Made by a program: the position numbers and the translations under genes. Shown in pieces: positions 8,663 through 16,248 of a DNA stretch of 64,000 bases; position 1 is the stretch's first letter; every line of letters starts with the position of its first letter. Source of the DNA: Proteobacteria bacterium SG_bin4 (lineage in GTDB: Bacteria > Pseudomonadota > Gammaproteobacteria > Burkholderiales > Nitrosomonadaceae); the NCBI GenBank assembly GCA_002083395.1, contig LWDH01000049.1, forward strand, positions 1 through 64,000. Reading direction: 5' to 3'. The notes under the pieces are model-generated. The model was not told the origin of the DNA, did no database searches, and saw only the letters and a list, made by a program, of their open reading frames with translations.

Positions 8663-10009
8663 TTACGGAATCTGAGTATCTATGACAATCGCAATATTAT
8701 TGTAGCCCAGCTGAACGGGTTCACTAAACCCTTGAAGATCGCCACTTGAAGGAACAGCCTGGCCGGATTTTGAAATTCTCGCTTCTATTACGACTTCAGG
8801 AAAACTCGACATCCGCATGGCTGGTGTCATTGCCATATCGTCTGTCAAAGTAAATGTTGCTGGCAGGTCACTCGCTTTTAGACGCAGAATCGCAAGCGGC
8901 ATTTTGGGGCCGGATTTGGCGCGGGCGAAAATAAACAACGTATCGTTTGGCGAAGCTTTTGAAGCCAATTCAGATCGTATTGTTACCTGACCGGATACAG
9001 AAACGGAGCCTGACGATGTTGCTTTGTTGCCGTCAGCAATTTTATCTGGCTGAGCAGTGACAACATCTTTCTGCTCTACTTTTTCAACCGGTTGTGCTGA
9101 TTGTTCATGCGCTTCTGCTTTGCCGCCAAGAGAGAGCAGCTTGGCTTCGGCGATACTATCTTTAACAGATTTAGCTAGCGGAGAATCCGGGGGAATGGTT
9201 GTTAATAGCTTTTCCCAATATCCAGACGCATCCTGATATTTTTCCTGTTCAAATTCTGCATGACCAGCCAATGCTAGCGCAGGGGGAAACAACGGATCAA
9301 TTTTTAGCGCTTCATGTAGCAGCTCGGTTGGCTTCCCTGCTAAAGTGCCTTGATTTTTTAGCGCCAAGGCCCGGGCATAATCGCTTAGTATTTGAGGGTT
9401 ATTAGGAACCAGTTCATTTAATTTAGCGTAGGTGCTGCTTGCTTCATTATAGCGTTCCATTGCTGTATAGGTACGCGCTAGCATCACCCAACCTTCAATA
9501 TCTTCAGGATTACTGCTTAACCTAGCTATAAGATTCTCCAATGCAGCGGAAAAATCATGCCCGCCCATCTCGGAAGGACCACTGCCCCCTCCGCTACGAT
9601 TCATATTAGTTACGCTGGCAAGCTGAGCCTGCGGTAACAATCCGCGAGTATCGCCAATGTTTAAATACAAATACACAGCCGTTAACGGGAATCCAAGCGC
9701 AATAAAGATTGAAACAAGTATATTTTGATATTTTTTGTTTTTTTGAGGAATAAGTTTTTCTTGCTCAACAACATCCTGCAACATACGTTGTTGCAGCTCT
9801 TGCTTGCTTTTATCGTATTGCTCTTGGCTTAAAATATCGTTCTGTAAATCCCTATCGAGTTCGGCAATTTGATCCCGGTAGACCGTAATATTAACAGCAT
9901 CGTGTTCGATATCTCTTGCGAGGTTCTTTTTATTTCTTAGTAGCGTCGGAATAACGAACAACAACGCTGTAACAATAAAAATTCCAGAAATGGTCCAGAA
10001 AGCAGTCAT
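8663..10009 (-). CDS. ccmI: Cytochrome c maturation protein CcmI (CycH)
   Basis: 448 residues. CcmI holds apocytochrome c and hands it to the CcmF/CcmH ligation complex. The N-terminus has the two-helix membrane module (TM at about 3-22 and 95-113) with a Leu-rich cytoplasmic loop between. TPR units follow in the periplasm (GWVMLARTYTAMERYNEAS, DYARALALKNQ, ALALAGHAEFEQEKYQDAS), then the C-terminal CycH domain (SGQVTIRSELASKASPNDT, ending NIAIVIDTQIP). Its start overlaps the end of ccmH by 4 bases, so translation is coupled. Last ccm gene of the operon. Confidence 0.93.
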   Translation of the reverse strand: MTAFWTISGIFIVTALLFVIPTLLRNKKNLARDIEHDAVNITVYRDQIAELDRDLQNDILSQEQYDKSKQELQQRMLQDVVEQEKLIPQKNKKYQNILVSIFIALGFPLTAVYLYLNIGDTRGLLPQAQLASVTNMNRSGGGSGPSEMGGHDFSAALENLIARLSSNPEDIEGWVMLARTYTAMERYNEASSTYAKLNELVPNNPQILSDYARALALKNQGTLAGKPTELLHEALKIDPLFPPALALAGHAEFEQEKYQDASGYWEKLLTTIPPDSPLAKSVKDSIAEAKLLSLGGKAEAHEQSAQPVEKVEQKDVVTAQPDKIADGNKATSSGSVSVSGQVTIRSELASKASPNDTLFIFARAKSGPKMPLAILRLKASDLPATFTLTDDMAMTPAMRMSSFPEVVIEARISKSGQAVPSSGDLQGFSEPVQLGYNNIAIVIDTQIP

Positions 10010-10515
10010 TCGTCTTTACCTTTATTATCTTCTTTTAGCAGTGCTTCCGCTTTCTCACGTTGCGCTTGTGTCAGTGATATTTCTTCAATTTGAACTCGAC
10101 GTCGTCTCAAATAAAATACTAATGAGCCGAGGCTGATCAAGAAAAGCATGACCGGACCAAACCATAATAGTATTGTGGTCGGTTTCATGGGAGGATTGTA
10201 AAGAATAAAATCTCCATATCGATCGACCAGAAATTGAATTATCTCGTCATCGGTTTTATTGGCTTTGATTTGTTCACGGATTTCACGTCGGATGTCGTTT
10301 GAAAATTCAGCGCGTGAATCTGAAATGGGTTCGTTTTGACAAACCAAGCACCGCAAATCCATGGTGAGCGCCAGCATGCGCTTTTCAATTTCTGGATCTT
10401 CCGCAACGGGTATGGCTTCTTTTGCCCAGCTGGCGAGTGGAGTCAAAAAAATTATCAAAAACAACAAAAAAACAAAGCTTTTTGTTATCAACTTACAAGG
10501 TAGAAAATGTGTCAT
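10006..10515 (-). CDS. ccmH: Cytochrome c maturation thiol-disulfide protein CcmH
   Basis: 169 residues, membrane-anchored periplasmic thioredox component that keeps the apocytochrome CXXCH thiols reduced. It has a signal peptide (VFLLFLIIFLTPLASWA), the family motif LRCLVCQNEPISDS with the CXXC pair, the helical DIRREIREQI segment, then one C-terminal TM helix (ILLWFGPVMLFLISLGSLVFY) and a charged tail. The length fits the short CcmH, with CcmI encoded separately, unlike the fused E. coli protein. Overlaps ccmI by 4 bases and starts 27 bases after ccmG. Confidence 0.95.
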   Translation of the reverse strand: MTHFLPCKLITKSFVFLLFLIIFLTPLASWAKEAIPVAEDPEIEKRMLALTMDLRCLVCQNEPISDSRAEFSNDIRREIREQIKANKTDDEIIQFLVDRYGDFILYNPPMKPTTILLWFGPVMLFLISLGSLVFYLRRRRVQIEEISLTQAQREKAEALLKEDNKGKDE

Positions 10516-10542
10516 TGTTAAAACAATTCCTTCTCAAATTAT

Positions 10543-11073
10543 TTATACTTGATTTTGCAATTCTTTTATGAGAGGAAGGATTGTTTTTTCCAAAGAATCG
10601 GCAGTTACAGGACCAATGTGTTTGTGTCTAATAATTCCTTTCTTATCGATTACATAAGTTTCTGGAACGCCATAAACACCGTAATCAATCCCTACTTTGC
10701 CATCGGAATCAACGATACTGATTTGATAAGGATCGCCATAGCGTTTTAACCATTGCAACGCAGTATCACGGTCATCCTTATAATTCAGACCATAAATCGG
10801 CACAATACCAACATTGGCCAACTGTACTAACAGCGGATGCTCATCACGGCAGGCGACACACCAGGAAGCCCAGACATTCAACATCCAAACCTTCCCAAGA
10901 TTATCATCGGATGACATGACTTTAGCGGAATCATGGAGCTGATTGAGTTGAAATTTTGGTGCTGGTTTATCTATCAGCGGCGATGGTACTTGCCGCGGGT
11001 TTAATGTTAGACCAATCATCAAAAAAACCGCCAGCACCATAAACGCAAACAGCGGAATCAAATAACGCATCAT
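10543..11073 (-). CDS. ccmG: Thiol:disulfide interchange protein CcmG/DsbE
   Basis: 176 residues. Periplasmic membrane-anchored thioredoxin that passes reducing equivalents to CcmH or apocytochrome c. One N-terminal TM helix (about 3-22), then the thioredoxin fold with active site WASWCVACRDEHPLL and the cis-Pro loop GVYGVPETYVIDKKG. The G-V-x-G-x-P-E-T segment typical of DsbE is present. Start overlaps the end of ccmF by 4 bases (ATGA type), showing tight coupling. Confidence 0.95.
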   Translation of the reverse strand: MMRYLIPLFAFMVLAVFLMIGLTLNPRQVPSPLIDKPAPKFQLNQLHDSAKVMSSDDNLGKVWMLNVWASWCVACRDEHPLLVQLANVGIVPIYGLNYKDDRDTALQWLKRYGDPYQISIVDSDGKVGIDYGVYGVPETYVIDKKGIIRHKHIGPVTADSLEKTILPLIKELQNQV

Positions 11074-13124
11074 ACTTTGCTTGACTCCGTTACCAGACTG
11101 ACTTTACTTGTAGACGGTACAGCAACAGCTGAACCTTCCTCTACTGATTTTTCAGTTTCTTCATCTTTAGTAGCCACCTGATTCTTTTTAGTTATCTTCA
11201 GACGATAACGCCGGTCAGTGATGGAAGTAACTCCTCCAATTGCCATTAATAAACATCCAAGCCATATCCAATCGACAAATGGCTTATGATAAGCGCGGAC
11301 AACCCAGGCTCCATTCGTAAGCGGTTCACCCAAGGCAACATACAGATCCCGGAATAATCCTGTATCAATCGCTGCTTCAGTCATGGCCATACCGGATGCA
11401 TTATAAGTACGTTTTTCGGGATACAAGTTTCGGATAAATTGATCGTTTTTGATAACAGCGATATCCCCGCGTACTGCCTTATAGTTGGGACCCACGACAT
11501 CACTGGTTCCGTTGAATTGGAAGGTATAACCTCCAACTGTTACTTTACTTCCAATCTCCATGCGCACATCTTTTTCAGTCTCGTAACCATTTACCAATGT
11601 CACACCAATAATAAACACCGCAACCCCTAAATGCGCCAGGTGCATTCCATAAAAACTCCGCGATTGCTTCACTAATCTAACTAGTAAGTTACCTTCACCG
11701 CTATTGCTGACCCGGTGTTTGATACTTACAAATATACAAACAATAATCCAAAACGCTAACAATAATCCGAAACTGATCATTGGCTTCCATTCACCCATAA
11801 AGTAGGGGGCGGTCAATGCAGAAACAACACTCACCGCAAATGCCCAACGTAAACGCACAGCCAAAGTCGGCAAACTCATTTGCTTCCATCTTGAAATAGG
11901 ACCGACACCAATGAGAAATATTGCGGGTGCCATGACCGGAACAAAAACAGCTTCAAAATAAGGAGGACCCACCGATAATTTACCCAAACCAAGCGCGTCG
12001 ATAATGAGCGGATATAGTGTCCCCAGAAATACACTGGCTGCTGCAACTAATAACAATATGTTATTTGTCAACAACATTGATTCCCGGGATAACAAATCGA
12101 ATTTACCACCCAAGCCGACTTTAGGAGCGCGCCAAGCGAACAGTATCAGTGAGCAGCTAACCACAATAACCAGGAAAGCCAGAATAAAAATGCCGCGTGC
12201 TGGATCAGTAGCAAATGCATGCACAGAAGTCAACACACCCGAGCGCACCAAAAAAGTCCCCAATAAGCTAAGCGCAAACGCACCGATTGCTAACAAAACC
12301 GTCCAGCTTTTGAAGCTTCCGCGTTTTTCTGTCACTGCCAATGAATGAACCAAGGCAGTTCCGACTAACCATGGCATAAATGAAGCATTCTCAACCGGAT
12401 CCCAGAACCACCAGCCGCCCCAACCCAGTTCATAATAAGCCCACCAGCTTCCCAGCATGATACCAAATGTCAAAAACACCCAAGCCACGATCGTCCAAGG
12501 ACGAGACCATCTAGCCCATGCAGCATCTAATTTTCCACTTAATAGCGCTGCGATCGCAAACGCAAATGCAATTGAAAAACCGACATATCCCATATATAGC
12601 ATGGGCGGATGAACCACCATGCCGACATCCTGCAGTAGAGGATTCAAATCACTTCCTTCAAGTGCTGCAGGCAACAAACGATCAAAAGGATTGGATGTAA
12701 ATAACATAAACACATAAAAACCAATCGCAACAAGCCCTAGCACCCCGAGTACTCGCGCTACTACTTCATCCGGCAATTGCTTACTAAAAATACTGACAGC
12801 AACAGACCAGCTAGCCAACATTAATACCCAAAGCAATAAAGAACCTTCGTGCGACCCCCAAGTAGCCGCCATCCTGAAATGAAGTGGTAATTCCGTATTT
12901 GAATTTTTCGCGACATTCAGTACTGAAAAGTCACTGCTAACAAATGAATAAGCCAAGCATAAGAACGCAATCAAAACGAACACAAATTGCCCTTGCACAA
13001 CGGGTCTGGCGAGAGCGATCCAGGAAGGAATTCCCCGTGCGGCGCCAACTATCGGTAGCGTCCCTTGTATGATGGCTAACAGAAGAGCGAGAATTAATGA
13101 AAAGTTACCTATTTCTGGAATCAT
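11070..13124 (-). CDS. ccmF: Heme lyase CcmF
   Basis: 684 residues, the large polytopic subunit of the System I holocytochrome c synthetase, which takes heme from CcmE and ligates it to apocytochrome. The Trp-rich WWD signature is visible (WGGWWFWDPVENASFMPWL, about residue 232), with many TM helices before and after and a periplasmic beta-rich domain near the C-terminus (GYTFQFNGTSDVVGPNYKA). The conserved His residues expected to bind heme occur in HEGSLLLW and in MVVHPPMLYMGY. Ends with a charged cytoplasmic tail. Overlaps ccmG by 4 bases; a 71-base gap separates it from ccmE. Confidence 0.97.
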   Translation of the reverse strand: MIPEIGNFSLILALLLAIIQGTLPIVGAARGIPSWIALARPVVQGQFVFVLIAFLCLAYSFVSSDFSVLNVAKNSNTELPLHFRMAATWGSHEGSLLLWVLMLASWSVAVSIFSKQLPDEVVARVLGVLGLVAIGFYVFMLFTSNPFDRLLPAALEGSDLNPLLQDVGMVVHPPMLYMGYVGFSIAFAFAIAALLSGKLDAAWARWSRPWTIVAWVFLTFGIMLGSWWAYYELGWGGWWFWDPVENASFMPWLVGTALVHSLAVTEKRGSFKSWTVLLAIGAFALSLLGTFLVRSGVLTSVHAFATDPARGIFILAFLVIVVSCSLILFAWRAPKVGLGGKFDLLSRESMLLTNNILLLVAAASVFLGTLYPLIIDALGLGKLSVGPPYFEAVFVPVMAPAIFLIGVGPISRWKQMSLPTLAVRLRWAFAVSVVSALTAPYFMGEWKPMISFGLLLAFWIIVCIFVSIKHRVSNSGEGNLLVRLVKQSRSFYGMHLAHLGVAVFIIGVTLVNGYETEKDVRMEIGSKVTVGGYTFQFNGTSDVVGPNYKAVRGDIAVIKNDQFIRNLYPEKRTYNASGMAMTEAAIDTGLFRDLYVALGEPLTNGAWVVRAYHKPFVDWIWLGCLLMAIGGVTSITDRRYRLKITKKNQVATKDEETEKSVEEGSAVAVPSTSKVSLVTESSKV

Positions 13125-13195
13125 GATTTAGTACCAATTGAAAATTTTTCAGGATTAAAAAATAAATTTCCAAAGGTAATTAGCTACCTTGAAAA

Positions 13196-13645
13196 TTATT
13201 GCATGAGAGATGCTTTTTGAGCTTTAGCTGCTTTTTCTAAAGCTTCAGCAGCTTCAGGGGGCATATAGTTCTCATCATGTTTTGCGAGAACTTCATCCGC
13301 AAGAAATACACCTTGATCCGATATTTTCCCTTGTGCAACGACTCCCTTACCTTCCTTAAACAAATCGGGCAAAATTCCGGTATACACGACCGGTATTGTT
13401 TCCGCAGTATCGGTAATGGCAAAATGCACCGTTGTTGAACCATCTTCACGCTTCACACTACCATCTGCAACCAGACCGCCGATACGAAAACTTTTACCTA
13501 TCGGCGCTTCCTTAGCAACAACTTGTGTCGGACTGAAGAAAAAGACCAAATTACTTTGGAATGCATTTAATACTAAAACTGCTGAAAATCCCAATGCAGT
13601 TACACTAGAGGCAATAATTGCAAGCTTTTTATGACGGGGTTTCAT
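13196..13645 (-). CDS. ccmE: Heme chaperone CcmE
   Basis: 149 residues. Membrane-anchored periplasmic chaperone that binds heme covalently through a His and delivers it to CcmF. One N-terminal TM helix (about 9-27), a beta-barrel OB fold (FRIGGLVADGSVKR, VYTGILPDLFKEGKGVVAQG), then the heme-binding motif LAKHDENYMPPE with the reactive His and the downstream Tyr. The tail after the motif is short. Overlaps the end of ccmD by 17 bases in another frame. Confidence 0.96.
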   Translation of the reverse strand: MKPRHKKLAIIASSVTALGFSAVLVLNAFQSNLVFFFSPTQVVAKEAPIGKSFRIGGLVADGSVKREDGSTTVHFAITDTAETIPVVYTGILPDLFKEGKGVVAQGKISDQGVFLADEVLAKHDENYMPPEAAEALEKAAKAQKASLMQ

Positions 13646-13826
13646 TTTTAGTCTCTGTTATATTTAAGTCGTGAATGTGACCATATTGTTTTTCCAAAGT
13701 TCTACGCCGATTTGAAATTAACAATACTTCGGCAACGATACAAATCAATGCCACTGCATAGGAACCCCAGACGTAAAGTCCGTACCCACCCATTGAAAAA
13801 AATTCCGACCAGCTTGACCAATTCAT
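13629..13826 (-). CDS. ccmD: Heme exporter accessory protein CcmD
   Basis: 65 residues from the ATG at 13826. It has the family's layout: a short aromatic N-terminus (MNWSSWSEFFSMGGYGLYVW), one TM helix (YAVALICIVAEVLLI) and a basic cytoplasmic segment (SNRRRTLEK). CcmD helps release holo-CcmE from CcmABC. The start ATG overlaps the ccmC stop by one base (TAATG). Longer in-frame extensions upstream only read through ccmC in another frame. Confidence 0.9.
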   Translation of the reverse strand: MNWSSWSEFFSMGGYGLYVWGSYAVALICIVAEVLLISNRRRTLEKQYGHIHDLNITETKNETPS

Positions 13827-14569
13827 TAAATTGCTCCCTTCTTTTGCAGTTCCGCTACCCAAGCTGAATGGCCTTCTCTCTCCAGGATAATTACGCGCAC
13901 TCTCTTTAATATGACTGCAATAGAATACATCCAGCTTGCAAGCACCATAATCAACATCCCGGTTAACATTGTCGTTGCCATCGCAGGCGCTTGATTGACA
14001 CTGACCGATGCGCCTTGATGCAGAGTATTCCACCATTGAACTGAGAAATAAATAATTGGAATATTAACCACACCGACAATCGCAATAATCGCGCCTGCTT
14101 TATCAGCTCGACGCGAATCGTCAATTGCCGCTTGCAGCGACATAAAACCGATATATAGAAAAAACAGGATTAATTCCGAAGTTAATCGAGCATCCCATAC
14201 CCACCACGTGCCCCACATAGGCTTGCCCCACAATGCGCCAGTCCATAGTGCAAGGAAAGTGAACATGGCACCGGTGGGCGCGATTGCAGTTGCAAACATG
14301 GAAGACAGTCGCGTGTTAAAAGCTAACCCTATTGCAGCCCAGAAAGCCATTACCACATATAGAAACATTGACATCCAAGCAGCCGGAACATGGATAAAGA
14401 TAATCCGATAAGCTTCACCTTGCTGAAAATCTGTCGGTGCTACAAAAAAACCGATATAAAGCCCCGCTACTAAAAAAATCACCGCAGCTATGACAAATAT
14501 TGGGATCATTTTTCCCGCAAGCGTATAAAAACTGGCAGGAGACGAATATTTGAACCAATTAATCGCCAT
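13826..14569 (-). CDS. ccmC: Heme exporter protein CcmC
   Basis: 247 residues from the ATG at 14569 (MAINWFKYSSPASFYTLAGK), matching the usual start of CcmC; a TTG at 14584 lies directly after AAAGG and is less likely. Six TM helices. The periplasmic WWD motif is WGTWWVWDARLTSELI and the two heme-binding His are in IIFIHVPAAWM and in WWNTLHQGASV. CcmC loads heme on CcmE and forms the CcmABC complex. The 231-base gap to ccmB is long for this operon and AT-rich, so a secondary promoter there is possible, though I see no clear one. Confidence 0.95.
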   Translation of the reverse strand: MAINWFKYSSPASFYTLAGKMIPIFVIAAVIFLVAGLYIGFFVAPTDFQQGEAYRIIFIHVPAAWMSMFLYVVMAFWAAIGLAFNTRLSSMFATAIAPTGAMFTFLALWTGALWGKPMWGTWWVWDARLTSELILFFLYIGFMSLQAAIDDSRRADKAGAIIAIVGVVNIPIIYFSVQWWNTLHQGASVSVNQAPAMATTMLTGMLIMVLASWMYSIAVILKRVRVIILEREGHSAWVAELQKKGAI

Positions 14570-14800
14570 TTTATATATTAACAACCTTTATAATAAATTT
14601 TAATGATGTCTATTACTTACCCGATTTGTGCAGCGGCTAATTCTATACCAAAAAGTAAAAATCAAAAATTGCTTTCTTTACTTACAAACATCGCAACAAA
14701 GCAAATGATCAAGAAAAAATACTGCAAAAAATGAAGAATGCACACCGAATAAGAACACAAATCTCTGGCAAGTCAATCAATCGAATTGATCGTTTTCACG

Positions 14801-15460
14801 CTATTCTAAAGAAACACGTAGCGACGAAGCCGCCGCCCAGGGGGCAAAAACAAGTGATGCCAACAGGAACGCACCGATTAACGAAAGGTGCGCATCAAAT
14901 GCAATACCCGCCATGTTAGCTTCAACTGCACCCGCTCCAAAAATCAAGATTGGAATATACAAAGGCAGCACCAGGAGAGATACCAACACACCGCCGCCCC
15001 TCAATCCAAGTGTCAACGCCGCCCCAATGGCTCCTATCAAACTTAGTACAGGCGTTCCCAGCAATAAAGCCCCTGTTAATACCAGCAATGCATCGACCGG
15101 CAAATCATATTGAATACCCAGCACAGGCGCCATCAGCACGAGCGGAACACCTGACACCAGCCAATGCGCGAATGCTTTACCAAGCACAAGGATTGACAAA
15201 GATTGCGGGGATAACAGCATTTGCTCCAATGTGCCATCCAAGTAATCGTTAGAAAACATTCTGCCAAGCGATAGCATTGATGCCAACAAAGCTGCTACCC
15301 ACACGACACCAGGAGCCATTGTCCGGAGCAAATTCATCTCCGGCCCGACACTAAGCGGAAATAAGCTCACTACAATAATGAAGAAAAACAGCGTTATGAA
15401 CACATCGGATTGCCGCCGTACAGCCAACAATAAGTCGCGCTTAATGATCCAAATAAACAT
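14801..15460 (-). CDS. ccmB: Heme exporter subunit CcmB
   Basis: 219 residues, six TM helices, permease of the CcmAB ATPase needed to free holo-CcmE. Typical features: start with IIKRDLLLAVRRQSDV, the FVNP-region equivalent VSLFPLSVGPEMNLLRTMAPGVVWVAALLA, then DYLDGTLEQMLLSP. Starts 7 bases after the ccmA stop. Function in the family is clear; direct export of heme by CcmAB is not generally accepted. Confidence 0.95.
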   Translation of the reverse strand: MFIWIIKRDLLLAVRRQSDVFITLFFFIIVVSLFPLSVGPEMNLLRTMAPGVVWVAALLASMLSLGRMFSNDYLDGTLEQMLLSPQSLSILVLGKAFAHWLVSGVPLVLMAPVLGIQYDLPVDALLVLTGALLLGTPVLSLIGAIGAALTLGLRGGGVLVSLLVLPLYIPILIFGAGAVEANMAGIAFDAHLSLIGAFLLASLVFAPWAAASSLRVSLE

Positions 15461-15467
15461 ATAATTA

Positions 15468-16082
15468 CTAAGCCAGATGCAATTGCATTTTAGAAGAAGC
15501 TTCGATATCGATTTCCTGATGGGTCGTCATCACTACAACGCCACCCTGCTGCAAATGGCGCTCCAGTATTTCCTTTATTAACTGAACAGCCGTTACATCC
15601 AGCGCAACCAGCGGCTCGTCCAAAATCCATAAAGTAGTTTTACAAACCAGCAAGCGCGCCAATGCTACGCGCCGCCGCTGACCTTGCGATAAGACCTTAA
15701 CCGGCAAATTATTTCTACCACCCAATCCCAGAAAAGCGAGCGCTTCCGTAGCTTGTGAAACACTGATTTCAACTCCCGCCAAGGCGCTTGCTATGCGTAA
15801 ATTCTCATTGACAGTAAGATCGTCTTTCGTACCGCTTAGATGCCCGATATAAGTCATATCTGCAAAAAATTCATTTTCCAGCGTTCGGATGGATGTATTA
15901 CGCCAGCGAATCTCGCCTGCGGCCGGATTCGATAACCCGCAAAGCATCCGGAGCAAACTGGTTTTACCGCTGCCATTAGGACCACTGACTTGCATTAAGC
16001 AACCTGCTTCAACAGAAAAATTTATATCCCTGAACAACTCGCGGTCCCCGCGAACACAAGCGAGGTTAATCCCTTGCAGCAT
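15468..16082 (-). CDS. ccmA: Heme exporter ATP-binding protein CcmA
   Basis: 204 residues from the ATG at 16082 (MLQGINLACVRGDRELF, typical of CcmA); a TTG at 16094 would add four residues. ABC ATPase with Walker A GPNGSGKTSLLRML, signature LSQGQRRRVALARLL, Walker B LWILDEPLVALD and the H-loop His in VVMTTHQEI. With CcmB it drives release of heme-loaded CcmE. First gene of the ccmABCDEFGHI operon; divergent from the sensor kinase gene with about 165 bases between them. Confidence 0.96.
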   Translation of the reverse strand: MLQGINLACVRGDRELFRDINFSVEAGCLMQVSGPNGSGKTSLLRMLCGLSNPAAGEIRWRNTSIRTLENEFFADMTYIGHLSGTKDDLTVNENLRIASALAGVEISVSQATEALAFLGLGGRNNLPVKVLSQGQRRRVALARLLVCKTTLWILDEPLVALDVTAVQLIKEILERHLQQGGVVVMTTHQEIDIEASSKMQLHLA

Positions 16083-16248
16083 GATTTTAATCAATCACCG
16101 AAATAAAAGATCATTATACCGTATCGATGCTGCGCATAGCACTGAAGATCAAGAAGCCGTTTTCCAAATCGCTAATTAATGGCTTTATTTTTTCACTTAG
16201 CGTAATGTATGAAACCATCGATTGAGACCGAATCATCAGGGAGGAATC